DNA of 64,000 bases. Origin: CAVYWD01 sp963772225 (GTDB taxonomy: Bacteria > Myxococcota > Myxococcia > Myxococcales > UBA5297). The number at the start of each line of letters is the position of its first letter. Position 1 is the first letter of the stretch. The notes under the pieces were generated by a model. The model worked only from the letters and a program-made list of their open reading frames with translations. It searched no databases and had not been told where the DNA came from. The translations under genes were made by a program, and so were the position numbers. Positions 53,787-61,579 of the stretch are shown in pieces. Where the stretch lies: positions 372,001-436,000 of the forward strand of contig CAVYWD010000005.1 in assembly GCA_963772225.1 (NCBI GenBank), given 5' to 3'.

Positions 53787-54000
53787 TGAGGATTCGCCGC
53801 AAGGCCCGGTCGGTCGACGAGGCGAAATGCAACGGGCGCGGCGCGTGCCAGGAGCTCTGCCCGAACAAGAAGATTCCCAATGAGTTCGAGCAGGGCCTGG
53901 CAGGCGGGCGGCCATCTACGTCCCCTGCCCCGAGGCGGTGCCCAATATCCCAGTGATCGACCGCGTCCACTGTGCGCTCTTCAAGGGTCGCGCTCGTCAC
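53787..54000 (+). pseudogene. Heterodisulfide-reductase HdrA-type ferredoxin fragment
   Basis: Reads IRRKARSVDEAKCNGRGACQ then ELCPNKKIPNEFEQGL, and after a one-base loss AIYVPCPEAVPNIPVIDRVH. This is the 4Fe-4S segment of HdrA-like proteins (family pattern CNGCGACxxVCPVxxPNEFxxGL..RKAIYVPFPQAVPNIPVID). One cluster Cys is Arg, and the surrounding protein is absent. Confidence 0.65.
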
Positions 54001-54800
54001 CTCGAGAAGAACGCTCGGGGTGACCGCGCTCTTCGACCGGACCACCGTCGCCCGCGCCCATGTTCCACCAGACGCTCGTCTGCGAGGACGCGGCCTGTGC
54101 GAGCGCGCACGGCTACCGCCCGAAGCTGCAGATATCGTGTCCATGCCTCAGGCGTCGGTGACGCCGGGGGCAATGCGCAGGGAGGCGTCGACGCGGCGTG
54201 CACGAAGCCTCAGAGCTCGGATGGCTGCGTGGAGATTGGCGGAGGCCCGGCACCCTACAACTACGAAGGCTGGTTCTGTTCGAGCAATCTGTGCGCTCGC
54301 AAGCTCTGCGCGGGCGCGAGCCTCGGTGGCCAGGGGCGATGCGGAGCAACGGCATCGGAGATTCGCGACATCGTGAGTTCAAGCGAAGGAAAGGTAATGG
54401 AGAGCACCCTTCCCTAACCCGGCTTCAGGCTAAGGCCCGTTCGCCGCCAGGAAAGGGAGCTCGGGTGCCGCTTCGACGGCGCGGCGTGGCGCCGCGAGGC
54501 GACGCCGTATGCTCCCGGCAATTTCACGTATGCGCTCGACTTCGAGGACGTTGCCTGGTCCTCGTCGGAGCGCCTCCTCACGGTGGTCGGGTCGAGAGGG
54601 TTCCGGGCGGCGGTGCCATAGGAGCGGACGGGCCCTGGTGTGATTTCGAGTGACCTCAAGGCCCTCCCAGGGTCAGCGACGAGGCCTATCGCCACGTCGC
54701 CCCCAGCTCGCCTCGCCATCGTGCCCCAGTGTCTCGATCAGCGCTTCGCACGCTCGCCGCCCCGTCCGGCACCATTGCTCCGAAATATCTGGTCTACCTC
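54001..54800. other. Relic-rich interval without intact genes
   Basis: Short coding-like pieces include a Cys-rich stretch near 54180-54340 (VDAACTKPQSSDGCVEIGGG, NYEGWFCSSNLCARKLC) and one near 54500-54600 (PYAPGNFTYALDFEDVAW). None has a start and end, and none was assigned. Confidence 0.4.
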
Positions 54801-54806
54801 AACGCC

Positions 54807-55440
54807 GCCGCGCCGTCCTCGCACTCGTAGACCTGTGCGGCCCCTCGAGCCCCCACCAGAGCCCCCCTCGGCGCTTGCCGAGCGAGCCGGCGAAAGCTTC
54901 AAGCCGAGGCGGCCGCCTGCGATGTCCTTGAGACCTTGCCCACCAGTCTCTGCGCCGCCGTCCGCTCAGGCGGCAGTGGTCGGCGCCGCGGCCTTGCTTC
55001 GCCCGGCGTCCTCACGCTTGGCCACCTCAGTCGGCGCCCCGGAAGAAGGCGCACGCCGTCGCCAGAAACGATCCGGGCTCGCCTCGGCCGGCGACAGGTG
55101 AGGAGTGCGGGAGAGACCTCGTTGACCCGAAGTTTGGCGGGCGGACCTCAAGTACACCATCGCGCATGCCTTCTGACGCTGAGGCAATTTCGGATAGGGC
55201 GCCGGGGTAAGCTCAATGAGTCGCCAGCTCACAGAGCCGACGCCGGTGGCACCGTTTTCGTGGCGGAGGAATCGGCATGAACCGTTGCCGCGCGCTGGGT
55301 CGGGCAGCCTTCCAGGGCTGTGGCGCCTTCGAAAGGGAGAGAAGAACGGGGAGAACATGAGCTTCGGTCCCAGGCTTCTGGTCGTCGCATCCTTGCTGCT
55401 CGTCAATGCCTGCCAGCTTGGCTCCATCACCGGCCCGAGC
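54807..55440 (+). repeat. Shared upstream-plus-signal-peptide cassette, copy 1
   Basis: Closely similar to 57895-58530. It covers about 550 bases upstream of the GH141-like gene plus its first ~28 codons. Shared landmarks are CGACAGGTGAGGAGTGCGGG, GGTAAGCTCAATGAGTCGCC and the start block GAGAACATGAGCTTCGGTCC. Confidence 0.85.
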
Positions 55441-57774
55441 GGGGACGCGGGGCAGACGAGGGCTGACGCATCGGTGGCCAGGGATGCGTCGCAAGCGATG
55501 GACTCCGGCTCGGACGCGAGGGATGCCGGGGATGTTGGCGGGCCCGACGCAGGCAGCGACGTTGGCGGCCCCGCCGAGGGTACCTACTATGTGTCTCCCG
55601 CCGGTAGCGACAGCAATCCGGGAACCATCGATGCACCCTTTCAAACAGTCATCAAGGCTCGCGAGGTCGTCCGAACGGTCAATAGCTCGATGGCCCATGA
55701 CATCCATGTCTATTTGCGGGGCGGCAACTACGATATTACCAGCACTGTTGCTTTTGGACCGCAGGACTCGGGAACGGGCGGACACACGATTTACTACCAG
55801 GCCTATGCGGGCGAAACGCCCGTCCTGAACGGCGCCACCAAGGTTACAGGTTGGACGCAATCGACCGGCGGTATCTGGCAGGCGCCATTGGACCGTTCGA
55901 CCAAGCTGAGAAATCTCTACGTAAACGACGCAAGGGCGTCCATGGCAAGCAAGACCGTAACCTCCCTCGGAGGCTACAACACGTACTCCGTGACTGCAGG
56001 GCAGGCCGCCTGGGCATGGGTGAGCGGCAGCGGCAGCGACGGAATCGTGTACAGCGCCGCCGATGTGCCAGTCATCGCCACAAATACGACCGATCTCGAG
56101 ATCGTCAACTACACCACGTGGAACGAGAACATCGTCACCATCCGAGGCGTCACCACTTCGAACGGCAATACGGTGCTACTCCTGCAGCAACCGTACGGCG
56201 CCATCGCGCAGCTGCCCAATTGGGGCGCTGGATTCAATGTGAACGGAACGCATAAGGTCTACAACGCCTTCGAGTTTCTCACGTCTCCCGGACAGTTCTT
56301 CTTCGACAAGACCGCGGGCACGCTCTACTACTATCCCCTCGCGGGCCAGAACATGGCCACCGCCGACGTCGAGGCTCCCTCCGTAACAACGCTCGTGTCC
56401 CTCGCGGGTACATCCACCACGAACCAAGTCGCGAACATCACGTTTCAGGGCATCACGTTTGCCAATACGGACTACAGCCTTTACAGCGTTGCCGGCTCGT
56501 ATGGTAAAGCGACGGCTCAGGGCGCGACCGTCTACATTGCCTACGGGGATGGCAACTATCACAACAGCGCATACGAGATCACCGACACGCTGCCAGGTAT
56601 GATCAATGTGAACAGCGCCAACTCCATCAATTTCGTTGGCAACGTGGTCAAGCACAGTGGCTGCGAAGGCATTGCGATGAACAATGACGTCAGTAATTCA
56701 CAACTGGTAGGCAACCTTATGTATGACATTGCGGGCAGCGCAATTGTCATCTCCCATCCGCAGCACGTATACATCGGTGCGGTGCCCAGTGGATGCGCTG
56801 GCGGCGGAACCCATTTGAAGTATGCGCCTGGCGTCGCGGGAAAGTGCTCCAATGATGTCATCAAAGACAACTTCATCTATCAGTCAACGAGCGTGTTTGG
56901 AGGGCACGGCGGTATCACGGCGTTCTTTCCCGACGCATTGACAATAACCCACAATGTGATCGACAACACCGCCTACAATGGTCTCAGCATGGGTTGGGGT
57001 TGGTGGAACTTCAATGGCGACAGCGATTCGGTATGCCCAGGCAATCCTTCGACCACGGCGAAAAGCAATACCGTGACCTACAACCAGTTCATTGACACAA
57101 TGCAGGTGTTGACTGACTCCGGCGCGATATATACGGTAGGAGCGGAACCTGATACAACGATGAGCAATAACTACATCAAGGGCACGCCTGGCGGTCAGGG
57201 CAAGTACGGGCTGCATCAGGACGAGGGCTCGGCGTACATGACGTTGGAGAATAACGTCATGGATGTCGCTCTGAACGTCGAGAACACCATCGAGGTGGGC
57301 ACCTGGGGGCGTCAGCACGATATCACGTACAACAACAACTACGGAACCCTGGGAACTTATGAGAAAACGGCCGGACAGGTGCCCAATATTTCGATCCCTC
57401 CCATACACACGTATCCGGACGCGGTATGGCCGGTCGATGCCTATAGTACGTGTATCGAATCGGGCATCGAGACCACGTATCAACATATCATCCCCACAAG
57501 CGTTATTGCCCTGCAGGATATCGTTTTCCCTGCCAGCGTTGCCGCGTCGGCGGGCAGCAGTCTGCCTATCAAGTCTGCGGGAGACGCGGCCACGTCGGCG
57601 TGGTTTGCGCCGAGCGGGACCACTGCTTTTGCCGAGGGCCCGACCATGACAAAGGCTGCCGGAACCAGTACGACCATCAAAGTGCCGGCGACGAAAGGGA
57701 GCTATCGACTCTACGTCGTGAGCTCGAATGGCTCCGCCTCCGCGGCGTCCGCGGCGACACTGGTCGCGAACTAG
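55357..57774 (+). CDS. GH141-like beta-helix lipoprotein (fucosidase/xylanase family)
   Basis: An 805-residue outer-membrane lipoprotein. ATG 55357 begins MSFGPRLLVVASLLLVNACQ with the lipobox VNAC. A DAS/DAG linker (to ~residue 75) precedes a right-handed parallel beta-helix. It opens with TYYVSPAGSDSNPGTIDAPF, HIYLRGGNY-like HVYLRGGNYDI and YQAYAGETPVLNGATKVTGW, the GH141 pattern (alpha-L-fucosidases and xylanases acting on plant pectin or arabinoxylan). Asn-rich coils (NFVGNVVKHSGCEG, DNFIYQST, DNTAYNGLSMGWG) form the helix rungs. A C-terminal beta-sandwich ends VVSSNGSASAASAATLVAN. The three neighbouring lipoproteins share its head. Confidence 0.82.
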   Translation: MSFGPRLLVVASLLLVNACQLGSITGPSGDAGQTRADASVARDASQAMDSGSDARDAGDVGGPDAGSDVGGPAEGTYYVSPAGSDSNPGTIDAPFQTVIKAREVVRTVNSSMAHDIHVYLRGGNYDITSTVAFGPQDSGTGGHTIYYQAYAGETPVLNGATKVTGWTQSTGGIWQAPLDRSTKLRNLYVNDARASMASKTVTSLGGYNTYSVTAGQAAWAWVSGSGSDGIVYSAADVPVIATNTTDLEIVNYTTWNENIVTIRGVTTSNGNTVLLLQQPYGAIAQLPNWGAGFNVNGTHKVYNAFEFLTSPGQFFFDKTAGTLYYYPLAGQNMATADVEAPSVTTLVSLAGTSTTNQVANITFQGITFANTDYSLYSVAGSYGKATAQGATVYIAYGDGNYHNSAYEITDTLPGMINVNSANSINFVGNVVKHSGCEGIAMNNDVSNSQLVGNLMYDIAGSAIVISHPQHVYIGAVPSGCAGGGTHLKYAPGVAGKCSNDVIKDNFIYQSTSVFGGHGGITAFFPDALTITHNVIDNTAYNGLSMGWGWWNFNGDSDSVCPGNPSTTAKSNTVTYNQFIDTMQVLTDSGAIYTVGAEPDTTMSNNYIKGTPGGQGKYGLHQDEGSAYMTLENNVMDVALNVENTIEVGTWGRQHDITYNNNYGTLGTYEKTAGQVPNISIPPIHTYPDAVWPVDAYSTCIESGIETTYQHIIPTSVIALQDIVFPASVAASAGSSLPIKSAGDAATSAWFAPSGTTAFAEGPTMTKAAGTSTTIKVPATKGSYRLYVVSSNGSASAASAATLVAN

Positions 57775-57894
57775 GACCGGTAGGGTCGGTTGGGTTCGGA
57801 CATTTTGGGGACTTGCGCGCATGTGGAAAAGTGGAACGACGCTTGCTCTTCTCAAAGCTCTCGGCGCAGGAAGCCAGGGCGCAGCGGCCTCTTC

Positions 57895-58530
57895 GCCGCG
57901 CCGTCCTCGCACTCGTAGACCTGTGCGGCCCCTCGAGCCCCCTCCCGAGCTCCCCTCCGCGCTTGCCGAGCGAGCCGGCGAAAGCTTCGCGCCGAGGCGG
58001 CCGCCGGCGACGTCCTTGAGACCATGCCCACCACGCCCTGCGCCGCCGTCTGCTGAGGCGGCGGTGGTCGGCGACGCCGCGGCATTGCTTCGCTCGGCGT
58101 CCTCGCTTGGCCACCTCAGTCGGCGCGCCGGAAGAAGGCGCACGCCGTCGCCAGAAACGATCAGGGCTCGCCTCGGCCGGCGACAGGTGAGGAGTGCGGG
58201 AGAGATCTCGTTGACCCGAAGTTTGGCGGGCGGACCTCAAGTACACCAACGCGCCCGCCTTCTGACGCCTATGCGATTTCGGATAGGGCGCCGGGGTAAG
58301 CTCAATGAGTCGCCAGCTCACAGAGCCGACGCCGGTGGCACCGCTTTCGCGGCGGGGGAATCAGCATGAACCGTTGGCCGCGCGCCGGGTCGGGCAGCCT
58401 TCCAGAACTGTGGCGCCTTCGAAAGAGAGAGAAGAACGGGGAGAACATGAGCTTCGGTCCCAGGCTTCTGGTCGTCGCATCCCTGCTGCTCGTCAATGCC
58501 TGCCAGCTTGGCTCCATCACCGGCCCGAGC
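57895..58530 (+). repeat. Shared upstream-plus-signal-peptide cassette, copy 2
   Basis: Matches 54807-55440 base for base apart from scattered substitutions and small gaps, then diverges inside the Asp-rich linker. It leads into the esterase gene. Confidence 0.85.
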
Positions 58531-59538
58531 GGGGACGCGGGGCAGACGAGGGCCGACGCATCCGCCGGCCCAGGCGTGGACGCGGGGCAGACGAGGATTG
58601 ACGCATCCACGGGCCCGAGCGAAGACGCGGGGCAGGCGGGGACCGACGCATCGGCGGCCAGGGATGCGTCGCAAGCGAAGGACTCCGGCTCGGACGCGAG
58701 CGATGCCGGAGACGCCGGTGACGAGACCAACGTGCCACCGCCCGCGACGGGCTACGTGGAGATGAAGCTCTACGACGGGGATCCCCCGAATCTTCTCAGC
58801 AACGCTCCTGCCGAGCAGGTCGCGGGCAATGGATTCATCTACAGCGTGAGCATCCCGACCATCCGCCGCTACCCAGTCGACGAGAGCAAGTCGACGGGAG
58901 TCGTATTCGTCGTCTTTCCGGGCGGCGGGTACTCGTTCGTCGATATGGAGACGCACGCCACGGCGCTCGCCAACCTACTGGGCCCGCAGGGGTTTGCGGT
59001 GTTCGGTCTCAAGTATCGGGTCGACGGCGGGTCGAGCAATGTGGAGCGCGACGCGCTCCTCGACGCCAATCGGGCCATTCGGCTCGTGCGCAGGCATGCC
59101 GCCGAATGGGGCCTCGCCGAAAACCGCATCGGCGTGATCAGCTATTCGGCGGGGTCGGATCTCGACATGAGGCTGGTGGCAGGCGGCTTCGACACGGGCG
59201 AACCGACGGCGACCGACCCGGTCGAGCGAAAGAGCAGCCGGCCCGACTTCGTCGCCTCCATGTGCACCTGGGCGCACGGAGACTCGACGTCACCGTACCA
59301 GTTCACGGCCGACACGCCGCCCGTTTACCTTTGCCACGCGCAGGACGACCCCTCCGCGCCGATCGCGGTCGCGTACCAGATCGACCAGCAGCTTCAGGCG
59401 CTGCACATCCTCGAGCACCTAGAGGTCTACCCGACGGGCGGCCATTCCGCATTCCACGTCGGCGACCCGAACGCGCCGGGCCGCAACTGGCCCGACAACT
59501 ACTTGCCGTGGCTGCGCTCGAACAACCTCATCCCATGA
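58447..59538 (+). CDS. Alpha/beta-hydrolase esterase lipoprotein (carbohydrate esterase-like)
   Basis: A 363-residue lipoprotein with the same head as the GH141-like gene (MSFGPRLLVVASLLLVNACQ) and a linker of repeated DAGQ/DAS units (residues ~25-97). The hydrolase domain shows FPGGGYSFVDMETHA (oxyanion hole), the nucleophile in GVISYSAGSDL, the acid in HAQDDPSAPI and the base in GGHSAFHVG. Acetyl-xylan or feruloyl esterase activity is plausible by family; the substrate is inferred from its place beside glycoside hydrolases. Confidence 0.85.
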   Translation: MSFGPRLLVVASLLLVNACQLGSITGPSGDAGQTRADASAGPGVDAGQTRIDASTGPSEDAGQAGTDASAARDASQAKDSGSDASDAGDAGDETNVPPPATGYVEMKLYDGDPPNLLSNAPAEQVAGNGFIYSVSIPTIRRYPVDESKSTGVVFVVFPGGGYSFVDMETHATALANLLGPQGFAVFGLKYRVDGGSSNVERDALLDANRAIRLVRRHAAEWGLAENRIGVISYSAGSDLDMRLVAGGFDTGEPTATDPVERKSSRPDFVASMCTWAHGDSTSPYQFTADTPPVYLCHAQDDPSAPIAVAYQIDQQLQALHILEHLEVYPTGGHSAFHVGDPNAPGRNWPDNYLPWLRSNNLIP

Positions 59539-59624
59539 GCCAACGACGCCTAGGTCAATCGACGGGGGTAAATACCGTCCGAGAGCCCCTGCCGCCGGCG
59601 CAGGCCAAGCTGGCTGGCGAAGAT

Positions 59625-59870
59625 CTGCCAGCTCACAGAGCCGATGCCGGTGGCACCGCTTCCGTGGCGGAGGAATCGGCATGAACCGTTGGCCGCGCGC
59701 GGGTCGGCAGCCTTCCATGGCGGTAACGCCTTCGAAACTGAGAGCAGAACAGGAGAGAACATGAGCTTCGGTCGCAGGCTTCTGGTCGCCGCATCCTTGC
59801 TGCTCGTCGATGCCTGCCAGCTTGGCTCCGTCACCGGCCCGAGCGAGGATGCAGGGCAGACGGGGACCGA
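59625..59870 (+). repeat. Shared signal-peptide cassette, copy 3 (shorter)
   Basis: A third copy begins near CCAGCTCACAGAGCCGATGC, only about 140 bases before the start codon, and continues into the linker of the GH29 gene. It is more diverged than copies 1 and 2 (MSFGRRLLVAASLLLVDACQ). Confidence 0.8.
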
Positions 59871-61395
59871 CGCATCGGTGGCCAGGGATGCGTCGCAAGC
59901 GAAGGACTCCGGCTCGGACGCGAGGGATGCCGGGGCCGCCGGGGATGCCAAGGATGCCGGTGACGACGCAGGCCGAGACGCAACCGGCGGGCAAGACGCC
60001 GGAGACGGTGGGGCGGCGGAGGTTTGTGGAGCCCAAAGCGGTGGCCCGTCTCCTTCGACGCCGGTCCCAACTGCTGCTCAGGCGGCCTACCAACACACGG
60101 AGCTGACCGCATTTCTTCACTTCGGACTGGACACATTCGACGGGACCGAGCAAGGCAATACCTCCGACACCCCTGCGTTGTTCAATCCCACCAATCTCGA
60201 TGCGTCGCAGTGGGTTCAGTCGCTCAAGAACGCCGGCTTCAAGCAAGCCATGCTCGTAGCGAAGCACAGTACTGGCTTTTGTCTGTGGCCATCGAAATAT
60301 ACGGACTACTCGGTCAAGAACAGCACCTGGATGGACGGAAAGGGCGACGTCGTCAAGTTGTTCACCGATGCCATGCACGCCGCCGGAATGCGCGTAGGCT
60401 TGTACTATGGGCCTTGGGACCAGAACTACCCGAGCACGAAGGCGGACTACGGCACGTACTTCAAGAACCAGTTGACCGAGTTGCTAACGAACTACGGCCC
60501 CATTCATGAGCTGTGGTTGGACGGCCACTTCGCACCGGGTTCCCCCGGCTATGCGGCCACCGTCGATTGGAAAGAAGTCTTTCAGCTTGCCCACCAGCTA
60601 CAGCCCAATATCGTCGTCGAAGCTGGCCCGGAGCTCGCAGAGCAGTCCGCTGCGGAAAGTCCGGCCGCCTATCCAGACGTGCAGTGGATCGGCAATGAGA
60701 GCGGACAGTCGACGCGCGCGGCGTCCAGCCTCAACGATCAGTACTGCTACGGCCAGAATCTTTGGTGCCCGAATGAGGCGGACACATCGGACCGGGGCTC
60801 GAATTGGTTCTGGCATCAAGGGCAGTCGCCGATGTCGGTTGACGAGATGAAGTCGATCTTCTTCAACACCGTCGGCATGAACGCCACCCTCAATTTCAAC
60901 GTTCCTCCGGCGCAGACGGGTCAGTTCGACGCCGCAGACGTCAGTTTGCTGCAACAGTTCGGGACGTGGTATTCGTCCACCTTCAAGACGAACCTCGCCA
61001 AGCAACAGACTGCGACGGCGGACTCTACGTGGGCAACCGCCGGCTTCGAGGCCGCCAAGGCCGTCGACGACGACGTCTGCACTTATTGGGCAGCCGCCAG
61101 CGGCAAGACCTCCGGCCGCCTTGAAGTGTCGCCAGCGGCAGCCGTGACGATCAATGTCATCAGTATCCAAGAGCCGATCGAAATCGGCGAGCGCACGACG
61201 AAATACCACATCGAGCTCAAACAGAACGGCGCTTGGAACACGACGCCCACGGACGCCTCGGGAACCCGGATTCAGGGCACAGTCATTGGCCAACGGCAGC
61301 TCTGGCAGTTGAGCTCCACAAAGGCCGAGGCGGTGGCTTTGGTCATTGATTCCGCCGTAGACGTTCCGGCAATCGCGGAATTCAGCGTGTACTGA
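59761..61395 (+). CDS. GH29 alpha-L-fucosidase lipoprotein with C-terminal F5/8-type CBM
   Basis: A 544-residue lipoprotein: head MSFGRRLLVAASLLLVDACQ, DAG/DAS linker to ~residue 80, GH29 catalytic domain (~90-410) and an F5/8/CBM32-like C-terminal domain (~415-540). GH29 landmarks are AFLHFGLDTFDG, AKHSTGFCLWPSKYTDYSV, RVGLYYGPWDQNYPS and ELWLDG, whose Asp is the family nucleophile. The CBM has ATADSTWATAGFEAAKAVDD and ends VPAIAEFSVY. It removes alpha-L-fucose from glycans. Its twin head sequence groups it with the two preceding lipoproteins. Confidence 0.88.
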   Translation: MSFGRRLLVAASLLLVDACQLGSVTGPSEDAGQTGTDASVARDASQAKDSGSDARDAGAAGDAKDAGDDAGRDATGGQDAGDGGAAEVCGAQSGGPSPSTPVPTAAQAAYQHTELTAFLHFGLDTFDGTEQGNTSDTPALFNPTNLDASQWVQSLKNAGFKQAMLVAKHSTGFCLWPSKYTDYSVKNSTWMDGKGDVVKLFTDAMHAAGMRVGLYYGPWDQNYPSTKADYGTYFKNQLTELLTNYGPIHELWLDGHFAPGSPGYAATVDWKEVFQLAHQLQPNIVVEAGPELAEQSAAESPAAYPDVQWIGNESGQSTRAASSLNDQYCYGQNLWCPNEADTSDRGSNWFWHQGQSPMSVDEMKSIFFNTVGMNATLNFNVPPAQTGQFDAADVSLLQQFGTWYSSTFKTNLAKQQTATADSTWATAGFEAAKAVDDDVCTYWAAASGKTSGRLEVSPAAAVTINVISIQEPIEIGERTTKYHIELKQNGAWNTTPTDASGTRIQGTVIGQRQLWQLSSTKAEAVALVIDSAVDVPAIAEFSVY

Positions 61396-61579
61396 AGGAC
61401 TCTCCGGCCTATCGTGGTGCGCCACTGACGAGACAGCAAAGCAGCGTCCACGGTCTTGGCCGGTCTTGGCCGCTGCCTTCAGGTCGATGGTCGTCAGCGT
61501 TTGCGCGCCGCCGCTCTCGAGGGGCTTCATGTGGACGAGGAGCGGCTGAAGGACGAAGCCGCTCGGGCGGAGTTCGAGC

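Noticed and set aside
55213..58530. Repeated upstream cassette as a decayed transposase
   Set aside because: None of the six frames of the shared ~550 bases showed a transposase motif, so it is left as a duplicated promoter-head segment.
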